From Verrucomicrobiota bacterium (GTDB taxonomy: Bacteria > Verrucomicrobiota > Verrucomicrobiia > Verrucomicrobiales > DEV007), in assembly GCA_020630975.1 (NCBI GenBank), contig JAHDID010000001.1, forward strand, positions 79,687 to 143,686: 64,000 bases of DNA. The letters run 5' to 3'. Position numbers and translations under genes: made by a program. Positions 18,255-26,835 of the stretch are shown here, piece after piece (positions within the stretch are counted from its first letter, which is position 1; the number at the start of each line of letters is the position of its first letter). The notes beneath the pieces are model-generated. The model was given only the letters and a program-made list of their open reading frames with translations, was not told where the DNA came from and made no database searches.

Positions 18255-18806
18255 CTAGAAAGGAATCTCTTCGTCTTCGTCCGATGGCGCGCCACTGGCC
18301 CCAGGGGGCGGGCTAGCCTGCTGCGGAGGCGGACTGTAGCTCTGCTGCGGCGGAGCCTGCTGCTGATACTGCTGCTGATACTGCTGTGGCGGAGCACTCT
18401 GTTGATACTGCTGCTGCTGCGGAGGTGCACTCTGCTGATAGCCCCCGCCTCCTCCACCACCGCCGCCGCCTTGGCGATCGCCGAGCAGCTGCACGGTCTC
18501 CCCGACGACTTTTAGCTTGGTGCGCTGCTGGCCGGTATTGCGGTCTTCCCAGCTATCCAGATTCAAGCGCCCTTCGACATAGAGAGGTCGCCCCTTACCA
18601 CAATACTCTGCTACCACTTCCGCCTGGCGCCCCCACAGGGTGACATCGACGAAAGTCGTATCCTCGCCACGCTGGCCATCGTCTCGCGAGTAGTAGCGAT
18701 TGATCGCCAGACCGATATCGCACACAGCGGTTCCCTTGGGTGTACGGCGCAACTCGGGATCGCGAGTGAGATTCCCCATGAGCATGACTCGGTTCAGATT
18801 TGGCAT
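18255..18806 (-). CDS. ssb: Single-stranded DNA-binding protein
   Basis: SSB coats single-stranded DNA during replication, repair and recombination. The OB fold covers residues 1-108 (MPNLNRVMLMGNLTRDPELR, then FVDVTLWGRQAEVVAEYCGK and YVEGRLNLDSWED). It is followed by a long Gly/Gln/Pro-rich linker and the conserved acidic tip DEDEEIPF, which recruits partner proteins. At 183 residues it is of normal length. The linker contains repetitive SAPPQQ-type units. It is transcribed towards oppA, 34 bp before that gene's ATG. Confidence 0.96.
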   Translation of the reverse strand: MPNLNRVMLMGNLTRDPELRRTPKGTAVCDIGLAINRYYSRDDGQRGEDTTFVDVTLWGRQAEVVAEYCGKGRPLYVEGRLNLDSWEDRNTGQQRTKLKVVGETVQLLGDRQGGGGGGGGGGYQQSAPPQQQQYQQSAPPQQYQQQYQQQAPPQQSYSPPPQQASPPPGASGAPSDEDEEIPF

Positions 18807-18875
18807 ACCCAGACTCTATAGAGAAAGACTACTTAGGCAATAAGGTTTTCTGAAAAAGACTGTAAAATTTCACAC

Positions 18876-20069
18876 CTATCCTTTTTTGACCAATAGCGGC
18901 CAGAGGATCACAAACGACAAGATAACAAAAAACGAGCTCACCGCCACGACGGCCGAAAGGTCCATCGCCTGAGCGATATAAAATCCAATGAACGGTGCCA
19001 GCGCCATGCGTATCCCCGTCATAAAGGTGTGCACAGACATGTAGCTGGCGATATTTGCAGGGGCGGCCAGCTTGGTCACCCACAGATTCCACAAGATCTC
19101 TCCCCCGCCCCTGGCCAAACCAAATAAAGCGGAACCCACTGCGATCATCACTATCTGACTGGGCAGGAAATACAGTAAAATACCGGCGAAAAAGACCGCA
19201 TTGATGATCGCTCGCAGGCGAAAGAAATCCATGCGATCAAAAAGCCAACCCCAGAAAAATGTCGAGGCCAGCCGCGTCACCGATGGGATCACCCCTGTGA
19301 TGAGAGCCACAGTCTTGGCATCGAGCTGCCAGGCGTAGTCGGGATTGGCGAGGTAGTCGACACGCATCGCATTGGCGATCAGCACACCCAGCCCCATAGC
19401 CATGGCGGCTGCGATCACTCGGCCAAATACCGCATCGCGACGCAGCCAGACGATAGACTGTGCCACAGGCGGCTTTCGCACCGCGGCATCGAGCTGAGTG
19501 CTGGGGATAAAAAACTGGGACACCGCTGCCAGCGCAGAAGAACCAGCGAAAAGCAGGATCACATGGGGGAAATCGGTCATCTCGCGGTCCAGATACGCCG
19601 CTATCAGCCAGCTAAACAAGATAGCCGACAGCGCTCGGACCAGAATAGATAGGGAGAACAACCGGCCACGCTGGTGTTCGGGAAAATTCTCCCGCAGATA
19701 ATGTGTCTGCAGCGGTATCGCCATGGCGATGACACCCATGCCTAGGCTCATCCCCACCAGATAGAGCCACTCTGACTGGAGTGATCCAGCAGCCAAGAGA
19801 AAGCCCAGCATACTCAGCAGCTGGATCCCGCCAGCAGCCTGACTGGTGCGCAGACGCAGCCGAGCCACCAGCGGCACTACAAACAGCCCGGCCAGTAGCC
19901 CGATAGCCATACACCCCACCAGCACCGCTTTGGGCGCAGGCCCCATGCCGAAGTGCCGCACGGCGATAAGGATGGCAAATGTCGCCAGAGCCGTCTCCTG
20001 GATACCGGCGGCTACAGCTCGCACCGCCTCCGCTACGAAGGTAGTACGCACGATACGAGACTCTGGCAT
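18876..20069 (-). CDS. Major facilitator superfamily transporter
   Basis: About 397 residues from the ATG at 20069, with roughly 12 hydrophobic segments and a cytoplasmic loop after helix 6 (FIPSTQLDAAVRKPPVAQS). The loop between helices 2 and 3 (PLVARLRLRTSQ) and that around residue 140 (RENFPEHQRGRLFSL) are consistent with MFS geometry. The substrate is unknown. The ATG at 20069 leaves 4 bp to the stop of the GH75-like gene, implying co-transcription; the upstream alternative at 20096 would overlap it. Confidence 0.8.
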   Translation of the reverse strand: MPESRIVRTTFVAEAVRAVAAGIQETALATFAILIAVRHFGMGPAPKAVLVGCMAIGLLAGLFVVPLVARLRLRTSQAAGGIQLLSMLGFLLAAGSLQSEWLYLVGMSLGMGVIAMAIPLQTHYLRENFPEHQRGRLFSLSILVRALSAILFSWLIAAYLDREMTDFPHVILLFAGSSALAAVSQFFIPSTQLDAAVRKPPVAQSIVWLRRDAVFGRVIAAAMAMGLGVLIANAMRVDYLANPDYAWQLDAKTVALITGVIPSVTRLASTFFWGWLFDRMDFFRLRAIINAVFFAGILLYFLPSQIVMIAVGSALFGLARGGGEILWNLWVTKLAAPANIASYMSVHTFMTGIRMALAPFIGFYIAQAMDLSAVVAVSSFFVILSFVILWPLLVKKG

Positions 20070-20073
20070 ACGA

Positions 20074-21609
20074 TCACTCCGGAGTCTCTGCAGCACCCGG
20101 CTCGACCGAGAATGTCGCCGACGCCCCCGCCTCTACGTCCACTCCTGCAGCAGTGCTCGCCTCTGGCTGAGCTGAGTTTTCCTGGATCTTCTCCAGCAGG
20201 TACTCGGGGTCATTGGCCTTTCGCCACTCCTCTAGCTTGATCGGGATGATGTCCTCCCACTCATGCAGAGTATAGCCCTCGCCCAGCCCACCCATGGCAT
20301 CGAGATGCTGCTGACACTTCTCATGCCAGCGCGCCAGATTGGGCTGTGAGTTTCTCTCCTCTCGAGACTGGGGAAAAACTAAGTAAGTCACCGACAGATC
20401 ACTGACAGGGCGATTGTAGGGCGACGATTTTTCATTCAGTTCCTTGGCGATACGCAGCGAGGCTTCGCCAAATTTAAAGGAAGGACCTGCATCGCCGACG
20501 ATGGCAGGGTAGATTTTACCTTCGTGAATGACAGCGGCGTAGTCACCGATCATCGGGCCAAACTCCGAGTCGCGATAACGCCCGAGAAAAGCCAGCGACA
20601 TGACGATGAAGGGATCGGCCTCTGCGATCAGGTGTGAGCGTACTTTTAGCTCCTCGCAGATAGGCTTCAGATAGGAGATCCGCGAGCGGAGAGAGCGATT
20701 TTCCTCCGCACTGAGACCGCGTACTGCGAATCGCTCCTCGCGCTCCTTTAGCTCTGTCTCAAATCGCTCCAGTAGCGGATTCGGCGTCTTGGTGAGCTTG
20801 GGCCAGCCATAGCTGGTAGTCGCCTGGTAGTAGGCCGACATCGAGATGTAGTTGTCGAGAAACGGCCAGCGATCACCATCGGAGCCATCCGAGACCACAT
20901 CCATATCGCTCTGGATGAAAAGCGCCTTCTGCCCAGAATCAGGGTGCTCGAGCTCGAGCACGGTCTCCAGATCGTAGAGATTGTGCTTCGACAGCAGCTG
21001 GTCAAAGCGCGTCACCTTCTGCTGGATACGCTCCGTCTTGCGCTCGTAGAGCTCGTGGAAGAAAGACGAGACCTGCCCCTGAGCCACCATATCTGGCAGA
21101 GCAGGCAGCATCTGGGCTAGATGCGGATTGATCGCCTGCAGCTCCTCCATGGTGGCCGAGGGCTTGGGCGTATTGAAAGATACCGTCAGCTGCACTTGCA
21201 TACCATCCTCTTTCTCCCGCTCTAGCGATGCTAGGCCGCCCTGCGGCGCATCCACAGCCGTCGCCACTTGGATGCCATTCCAGGCTTTGGCCACATCGAT
21301 CTTCTGCCACTCGATGTACTCAGACGGCATCGGCGGTTTCACTTCGACGATTTTTTCCACCTCGACGATCTTCTCCACTTCCTTTTCGACCACTTTCACC
21401 TGGCTGCCGCCAGTCGATAGATTCAAGGCTGAGAGGATCTTGCCGCCTAGGTTGAGCTTATCAATGGCTAGAAGTGAGCCAATGAATAGCGCACAAAGAA
21501 TAACGGAAACGATCACCAGCCACTTCAGACAACCAGCGGTGGGCACTGATACAGCTGGTGCTTCTTTGGCATCGTTAGCAGATTTTGCAGGGCGTTGGTC
21601 GGCGCTCAT
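20074..21609 (-). CDS. Membrane-anchored GH75 (chitosanase)-like protein
   Basis: A 511-residue protein from the ATG at 21609. It has a cytoplasmic N-terminus, one transmembrane segment (about 28-49), a Val/Glu/Lys-rich stalk (VVEKEVEKIVEVEKIVEV) and a large outer domain. In that domain the segments FIQSDMDVVSDGSDGDR (232-247), YISMSAYYQ, DPFIVMSLA (332-340) and GDYAAVIHEGKIYPAIVGDA (355-374), followed by GPSFKFGEAS and VTYLVFP, match the pattern of glycoside hydrolase family 75 chitosanases. The expected catalytic Asp (373) and Glu (382) are both present. If real, it would hydrolyse chitosan-like glucosamine polymers at the cell surface. The assignment comes from motif memory, not a search. 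Confidence 0.6.
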   Translation of the reverse strand: MSADQRPAKSANDAKEAPAVSVPTAGCLKWLVIVSVILCALFIGSLLAIDKLNLGGKILSALNLSTGGSQVKVVEKEVEKIVEVEKIVEVKPPMPSEYIEWQKIDVAKAWNGIQVATAVDAPQGGLASLEREKEDGMQVQLTVSFNTPKPSATMEELQAINPHLAQMLPALPDMVAQGQVSSFFHELYERKTERIQQKVTRFDQLLSKHNLYDLETVLELEHPDSGQKALFIQSDMDVVSDGSDGDRWPFLDNYISMSAYYQATTSYGWPKLTKTPNPLLERFETELKEREERFAVRGLSAEENRSLRSRISYLKPICEELKVRSHLIAEADPFIVMSLAFLGRYRDSEFGPMIGDYAAVIHEGKIYPAIVGDAGPSFKFGEASLRIAKELNEKSSPYNRPVSDLSVTYLVFPQSREERNSQPNLARWHEKCQQHLDAMGGLGEGYTLHEWEDIIPIKLEEWRKANDPEYLLEKIQENSAQPEASTAAGVDVEAGASATFSVEPGAAETPE

Positions 21610-21691
21610 ATATTTTAAAAAAGAATAATCTAGAAAAGCAGTTTCTGGAAAAGCAGCTGGACGAGCTGCAAGGTCGGTAGGATAACGAACA

Positions 21692-22048
21692 ATGACCATC
21701 AATCAACTCGACGAGCAGTCCCCATTTACTACTGCTGATGGCTCTACGATCCGAAGCATCCTCGATCTGTCGAATGCCCCCGTGAAACAGCAGAGTCTTG
21801 CAGAAGCGACCCTCCCCCCGGGTACCGCCACCCAGCGGCACTACCACATGGATAGTGAGGAATTTTACTACATCCTCGAAGGCACCGGCACCATGGATGT
21901 CGAAGGCGAGACCAGTACGGTCCAGCCCGGCGATGGTATCCTGATCCCCGCTGGCGCCTGGCACCAGATCACCGCGGCTGATACGGAGCTGCGCCTACTC
22001 TGCTGCTGTTCACCGCCTTATTCCCACGAGGATACGTTTTTCACATAA
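21692..22048 (+). CDS. Cupin-domain protein
   Basis: A 118-residue single-domain cupin. Both conserved motifs are visible: motif 1 GTATQRHYHMDSEEFYYILEG (G-x5-H-x-H-x3/4-E-x6-G, metal ligands His/His/Glu) and motif 2 PGDGILIPAGAWHQI (G-x5-P-x-G-x2-H). It may be a small metal-dependent enzyme or a sugar- or ligand-binding protein; the substrate cannot be told. It is divergent from the GH75-like gene, with an 82-bp shared upstream region. Confidence 0.85.
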   Translation: MTINQLDEQSPFTTADGSTIRSILDLSNAPVKQQSLAEATLPPGTATQRHYHMDSEEFYYILEGTGTMDVEGETSTVQPGDGILIPAGAWHQITAADTELRLLCCCSPPYSHEDTFFT

Positions 22049-22105
22049 ATATTTTGCAACTTTGCGAAAAGATCGCTAAACCTTGTGGTAACCGAAACAC
22101 ACCAC

Positions 22106-22480
22106 ATGACACGCACCTTTCTTTTCGCCTTAGCGGGTGGAGCTCTGCTCTCTACTGCCCTGACCAGCTGCCAAAGCTCAAACCTCGAAGTCGGCGGCGT
22201 GCCTGGAGCCTTTCTCAATGGCCGTTCCATCACCCAGACTGCCAGCGAGTTCAGCCAGCCTGAGGGTGCCAGCGTGCCAGATGCCGCAGTCCTTCCTACG
22301 GAGCGAGAGAAAGGCCAGGTGCGTTTCAGTAAGCCGATCCTCAAGCACCACATCCCATCTGAGGAGAAATATAAGAAGCCTTTCCCACAGTGCCCTCAGC
22401 CAGATCCTGTGCCCGCAGCCATCGATCGTGCCGCTGGCGACTACTCACGCGACTACCGTATCGATCAGTTGGTACGATAG
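22106..22480 (+). CDS. Small predicted lipoprotein
   Basis: A 124-residue protein starting at the ATG at 22106 (MTRTFLFALAGGALLSTA) with the lipobox ALTSC, so it is a probable lipid-anchored envelope protein. The mature part contains VGGVPGAFLNGRSITQTASE and a C-terminal YSRDYRIDQLVR. I recognise no family. An in-frame start at 22085 would add seven non-hydrophobic residues and is less likely. Confidence 0.6.
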   Translation: MTRTFLFALAGGALLSTALTSCQSSNLEVGGVPGAFLNGRSITQTASEFSQPEGASVPDAAVLPTEREKGQVRFSKPILKHHIPSEEKYKKPFPQCPQPDPVPAAIDRAAGDYSRDYRIDQLVR

Positions 22481-22540
22481 AGGCTAGCTGGAGTGGCTTG
22501 ACTTAGTCTCCCCTCCACTCGATAGGCGTAACTGCCTAGC

Positions 22541-23530
22541 GTGAAATTTCTCTCAAATACCAAACTCCATGCTGATTGGCTGTTTATCGGCCTAGCGTGG
22601 ATTCTGTGGCTCCTGCTATCCTGGTCCGGGTCGACGTGGCACTGGGTAGCGGAGAAATGGTTCATGTCCGCCACTATGGCTCTGGGCTCATTCGTAGCCG
22701 GGGCGACCAGCCAAGGCGGTGGAGCTGTCGCCTTTCCCGCGATGACACTGGCCTTTGGAGTCGAGCCCAAACCAGCTCGCGACTTCGCGCTGATGATTCA
22801 GTCAGCCGGCATGTCATCCGCCGCCATCGCCATCTGGGTCCATCGTATCCCAGTGGAAAGGCGAGCGCTGATTTTTGGCAGTATCGGTGGTGCACTAGGT
22901 GTCTGGGTGGGACTAGCCTGGCTACAGCATTTTTTCGCCGCCGATCCTACCAAGATCTTTTTTGTCTCTCTCTGGCTAGCTTTCGGGGTCGCCCTACTGC
23001 TGATCAATCGAAACACTCGCCAGGCTCGCCTAGAGCACCTAGGGGATGTGTGCCGACTCCGCACAAACCTATGGCTTTTCCTAGCAGGTGTCGCCGGCGG
23101 CATGCTGAGCGGGCTACTGGGTAGCGGGTTGGATATTCTGGTATTTGCCGTGCTTGTGCTCGGCTTTCGCGTCTGCGAAAAGGTCGCCACGCCTACCTCT
23201 GTCATCCTCATGGCAGGCAATAGTCTGATCGGCTTCCTATTGCGTCTAGCCGGTGTCGGTGGCGAGATTCAGCAGAGCACATGGGAGTTCTGGTGGGTGT
23301 GCGTCCCTATCGTGGTGCTTGGTGCACCTTGTGGCGCGAAGTTCATCGCCAAGCGGGGGCGAAAATTTTTGATCGGCCTACTGCTCGTCGTGATCGCACT
23401 GCAGTTCGTCGCCGCGATACTGCTCATCCCGATCGACCAGGCGCTAGCCCTTCTAGCTATCGGGACCTTTGTCGGTGGAGCCGCGCTTTTCTGGGCAGTC
23501 GACCGCTACGGAAAAGACAGCAAACAGTGA
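22541..23530 (+). CDS. TauE/SafE-family membrane permease
   Basis: A 329-residue polytopic membrane protein of the TauE/SafE (sulfite/organosulfonate exporter) family, starting at a GTG. Two homologous halves are visible: the first carries SFVAGATSQGGGAVAFPAMT and the second VAGGMLSGLLGSGLDILVFA, each a Gly-rich re-entrant motif, with about eight to nine helices overall. Family members export small sulfur compounds such as sulfite or sulfoacetate, but substrates vary widely and nothing nearby fixes it here, although two sulfatases lie elsewhere in the window. Confidence 0.8.
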   Translation: MKFLSNTKLHADWLFIGLAWILWLLLSWSGSTWHWVAEKWFMSATMALGSFVAGATSQGGGAVAFPAMTLAFGVEPKPARDFALMIQSAGMSSAAIAIWVHRIPVERRALIFGSIGGALGVWVGLAWLQHFFAADPTKIFFVSLWLAFGVALLLINRNTRQARLEHLGDVCRLRTNLWLFLAGVAGGMLSGLLGSGLDILVFAVLVLGFRVCEKVATPTSVILMAGNSLIGFLLRLAGVGGEIQQSTWEFWWVCVPIVVLGAPCGAKFIAKRGRKFLIGLLLVVIALQFVAAILLIPIDQALALLAIGTFVGGAALFWAVDRYGKDSKQ

Positions 23531-23565
23531 CAACGCCTCGCACTAAATAGCCAAGTTAGTCGACT

Positions 23566-25749
23566 CTAGAACGGCACTCGATCCGCAAATGAGGCAGGAT
23601 CCTTCATGTAATCAAAGCCATCGATCGGCTCACCATCTTTATCGACGATGGTGTATGAACCGCGAGATTTCTCGGCGATACCGGAGAAGCCAGGCTGCCC
23701 CTTGGATGTCTGCATCGCCACACAATTGATCTTGGGTTTCCCTGCCTTTCGATTGATCCGACTGATCTCATCGATATCCAGCTTGTTATCCAGTCCATCA
23801 GACATGAAGAAGACCACATCAGGCGGAGGGTCCATTCGCAATCCTAGCTCAATTGCATTATCCCAATCTGTACCAACAAACTTTTTCGAAGTCTTGACGA
23901 TCTCCATTGTTCTACGCACCGCGCTGGCGCTGGACTTTTTCCAATCCGGTGGCACAAACCCCTTATCATCATCCAATTCGTAGGTGTGTATATGATGCTC
24001 CTTGAATGTGTAATCGCCTTTGGGGCTGAAAAATTTTGTCTCACCCTTTGATGGGCCTTTAGACTTCGGGTCGACACCCCAACCCTTTTCAGCAAAATAG
24101 GCACCGCCTGCAAACAGAAGGACTTGGTATTCCACATTCTTGAGTGACTTCAAAGTCTTCTCCAACTCATCATCACGCAGCTTGATCTGCTCAGGTTTCA
24201 TCGATGCCGAGGCATCCAACACGAAGAGGAATCGCTTACCTGTAGACTTACCACCAAAGAACATCACCGAACCTCCGCCCGACTGATCCCCAAAGCTCAT
24301 ACTAGAGCCGAAGTCCGTCGTCATCGACATAGCACCGAGATCCATGGTAGGCGCGTCAAAGCTCTGCATACTGATGCTCGACGCCGAGGCTACCGTCATC
24401 ACATCCATCGACATCGAGGCCGAGGCTGCAGCAGGAGTCGGAGTGGGCGTGCTCTTCGTCATCGTCGGTTTCTCGATAGTTGGCTCATTCGATGGTGCCA
24501 CCACGCTCGCTGTGATCTGTGGCGGAGCAGGCCGCGGCAGAGCCTGTACAACCATGCCTAGTAGTACACCTACCAACACCACGGCTACGATACCGATCGC
24601 TATTGACTGGATCGTGGCCGCACGCTCCTTCTTCTTTCGCTCTTCATCCTTGGCAGCCTTATTGCGGCGGATGTTTTCCTGCAGATTAGCCACCGCCTCG
24701 CCACCCTCGGTCACCAGCGCGCTCACATAGATATCGTCTTCTGTGACGGTCGGCTCGAAGATTGTATCATCAGGCTCTTGGTAGTTATAGGTGACACCCT
24801 CTTCATACTCAGCAGTGTGGACCTCCACATTATTTAGCTGAGAGTAGTATTCCTCTTCCGATACGTAATTGGTCTCGGCATACTCGACCTCTTCCTGATA
24901 CGCCAGCTCTGGGAGCTCTGGGACCGAATTCGGGTCGATCAACGGTGCTGGTCCCTGCAGCGACAGAGCCTCTCGCAGCGTCATCGTCGGGTACTCTCCA
25001 GGAGCTGGAAAGTAGACCTGACTACGATCCAACGGCTGATACTCCTCAACAGGGGCCGCGGCTGGCGGAGGAGGAGGTGCGACCGCTTGTGGCGGTGCGA
25101 TAGGCACTGGAGCTGCTACGGCTGGCGCAGCCTGCACTTCCTCGACCACTAGCTCTACTTCTGGCTCAGGTTCTACAGCTACTGGGGCAGGCTGTGCCTC
25201 CAGCACTGGCTCTGGCTCAGCCACTAGGGGCACCGCCTCGGCAATCACTTCAGGTTCCGGCTCGGGTTCTGGTTCAGCCACCAAAGGCACTGCCTGCACA
25301 GGGGCAGCGGCCATCTCCGGTGGAGCCACAGGTTCGGGAGCTGCTACAGCGGCTTGTCCACCTTGCAGCTGCGCGGCGAAGCCCGGATCAGCCAATGCAG
25401 GGTTTAGCCCGATGGCTCCGTTATAAAGATTGGTCGCTTGCTCGATGTCCCCACTGGCGAAAAACAAACGCGCCTTCTCCGCATACACAGCCGGAGCATG
25501 CTGGGGAGAAGAAGCAATGATGCCGTCGAAAATTTGGTTTCCACTTTCGGGGTCGAGCAGACCGTAAGCCTTTCCGGCCATCATCTGCGACTCAATATCC
25601 TCCGGCAGCTCAGTCACCTGAGCGAGGGCGGCATGGGCCTCATCGACACGGTCTTCGTTTATCAGAGCCTCTACCAGAGCTAATCGACATTGCCAACTAT
25701 CGGGGGCCGCTTGCAGGGTGGCTATCAGGGTATCAATGATCGCGGACAT
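23566..25749 (-). CDS. TPR / Pro-Glu-rich linker / transmembrane / VWA-domain protein
   Basis: A 727-residue protein. Residues 1-125 hold TPR-like helices (WQCRLALVEALINEDRVDEA and the next repeats). Residues 135-235 are a low-complexity Pro/Glu/Ala/Val linker. A Tyr/Glu-rich stretch lies at 285-330, a charged segment (RRNKAAKDEERKKKERA) precedes one transmembrane helix (379-402), and a von Willebrand A domain starts near 505. The MIDAS motif DASAS (512-516), a distal Asp-Gly (SDGLDN) and a conserved Thr-Asp (GTDWDNA) are present. The TPR side would be cytoplasmic and the VWA side external, a layout suited to assembling surface complexes; the partner is unknown. Confidence 0.75.
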   Translation of the reverse strand: MSAIIDTLIATLQAAPDSWQCRLALVEALINEDRVDEAHAALAQVTELPEDIESQMMAGKAYGLLDPESGNQIFDGIIASSPQHAPAVYAEKARLFFASGDIEQATNLYNGAIGLNPALADPGFAAQLQGGQAAVAAPEPVAPPEMAAAPVQAVPLVAEPEPEPEPEVIAEAVPLVAEPEPVLEAQPAPVAVEPEPEVELVVEEVQAAPAVAAPVPIAPPQAVAPPPPPAAAPVEEYQPLDRSQVYFPAPGEYPTMTLREALSLQGPAPLIDPNSVPELPELAYQEEVEYAETNYVSEEEYYSQLNNVEVHTAEYEEGVTYNYQEPDDTIFEPTVTEDDIYVSALVTEGGEAVANLQENIRRNKAAKDEERKKKERAATIQSIAIGIVAVVLVGVLLGMVVQALPRPAPPQITASVVAPSNEPTIEKPTMTKSTPTPTPAAASASMSMDVMTVASASSISMQSFDAPTMDLGAMSMTTDFGSSMSFGDQSGGGSVMFFGGKSTGKRFLFVLDASASMKPEQIKLRDDELEKTLKSLKNVEYQVLLFAGGAYFAEKGWGVDPKSKGPSKGETKFFSPKGDYTFKEHHIHTYELDDDKGFVPPDWKKSSASAVRRTMEIVKTSKKFVGTDWDNAIELGLRMDPPPDVVFFMSDGLDNKLDIDEISRINRKAGKPKINCVAMQTSKGQPGFSGIAEKSRGSYTIVDKDGEPIDGFDYMKDPASFADRVPF

Positions 25750-25850
25750 AGGATGGTGACAACTATTGCTCCAAGCTGCCTAGAGTTGTGACATTACAGA
25801 CAAAAATACCCATCTAAGTCGATCTAAAACTTAGTTTTTCTTTAACGAGA

Positions 25851-26747
25851 TCAAGCCTGCTTCTCGCAATAAATCCGGATACCATCTGCACACATACCCG
25901 TGCCATTGATCGCTTGGTACTTTTCCCAGACATCCGAAGCGACTACAAACGTACCCGCCAGAGAGCTATGAAGCTTTTCATAGCCGGCTCGAACCTGCTC
26001 CGCACTCATCCCCGAGTCCACAGCCTCCTTGATAAAGGAGACACTGCTCTCCAAAAGTGATCGATAGCGATTCAAATGAGGCACAGGGTCGACCAAAGGG
26101 CCAAAATGGGTCGGGTAAATGGCGCTGGGCCTGAGTGCCTCGATTTTGCTCAAAGAGGCCAACGTGTGCTCCAAATGAAACTGTGGCGGCGCCGAGGTGA
26201 CCGAGGTATACAACGTCCCAGGGAATCTAGCCCCCACCGCATCTCCAGCAAACACGACGGTACCAATCTGAAACGCCAGATGATGAAAGGCATGCCCTGG
26301 CGTATCTACCGCACACACCTCGATACCTGCGATCTCGACAGTATCGCCATCGCTCAAGGTCCTCACTTGATCCTCCGGCGCAGGTGTCAGCCCACCCCAA
26401 AGCCCATCGAACTTATCGCCATACACCATGCGTGCACTCTCCTCCAAGCGAGACGGATCGATCAGATGTTTCCCCCCTCTGGTGTGGACATAGAGCGGCA
26501 CACCCTGACTCGCCGCCCACCAGCCAGCACCACCGGCATGATCGAGATGGATATGAGTGAGAAACACAGCGCGCACCAAGTCCGCTGAAAATCCAATTTC
26601 TCCGATCGCCTCCAACAATCGCTCCCGACAAGTCTCAGGCCCCGTCTCGATCAGAATAATACCGCCATCATCCGTCTCGATCGCATAGCTCGCGATAACT
26701 TCAGAAAGCCCCTGAAAATGGAGATCTAATGTGTGAATTTTGATAAT
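25851..26747 (-). CDS. MBL-fold metallo-hydrolase with an apparent ATT start codon
   Basis: A zinc-dependent metallo-beta-lactamase-fold hydrolase with THIHLDHAGG as the metal motif, GHAFHHLAFQ and FAGDAVG further on, and YPTHFGP towards the end. The nearest ATG/GTG/TTG in frame is a TTG at 26618. However, the family's first beta strands are encoded in the same frame upstream, as IIKIHTLDLHFQGLSEVIAS followed by YAIETDDGGIILIETGPE. That frame is closed by a TAG at 26754-26756 and contains no standard start, only ATT ATC at 26747-26742. I therefore propose an ATT start (298 residues). The gene follows recN by 88 bp. The substrate is unknown. Confidence 0.75.
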   Translation of the reverse strand: MIKIHTLDLHFQGLSEVIASYAIETDDGGIILIETGPETCRERLLEAIGEIGFSADLVRAVFLTHIHLDHAGGAGWWAASQGVPLYVHTRGGKHLIDPSRLEESARMVYGDKFDGLWGGLTPAPEDQVRTLSDGDTVEIAGIEVCAVDTPGHAFHHLAFQIGTVVFAGDAVGARFPGTLYTSVTSAPPQFHLEHTLASLSKIEALRPSAIYPTHFGPLVDPVPHLNRYRSLLESSVSFIKEAVDSGMSAEQVRAGYEKLHSSLAGTFVVASDVWEKYQAINGTGMCADGIRIYCEKQA

Positions 26748-26835
26748 GCCAGTCTAGCGCTGATCAAAGTGGAAATCCAACCACGGAAAAAAAGACTAAG
26801 ATATTTCACTGTCCCTCACTATGCCCCCCCCTTAA

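Noticed and set aside
18300-18480. Trinucleotide-like repeat region
   Set aside because: It encodes the normal Gln/Pro/Gly-rich linker of SSB, so it is low-complexity coding sequence rather than a separate element.
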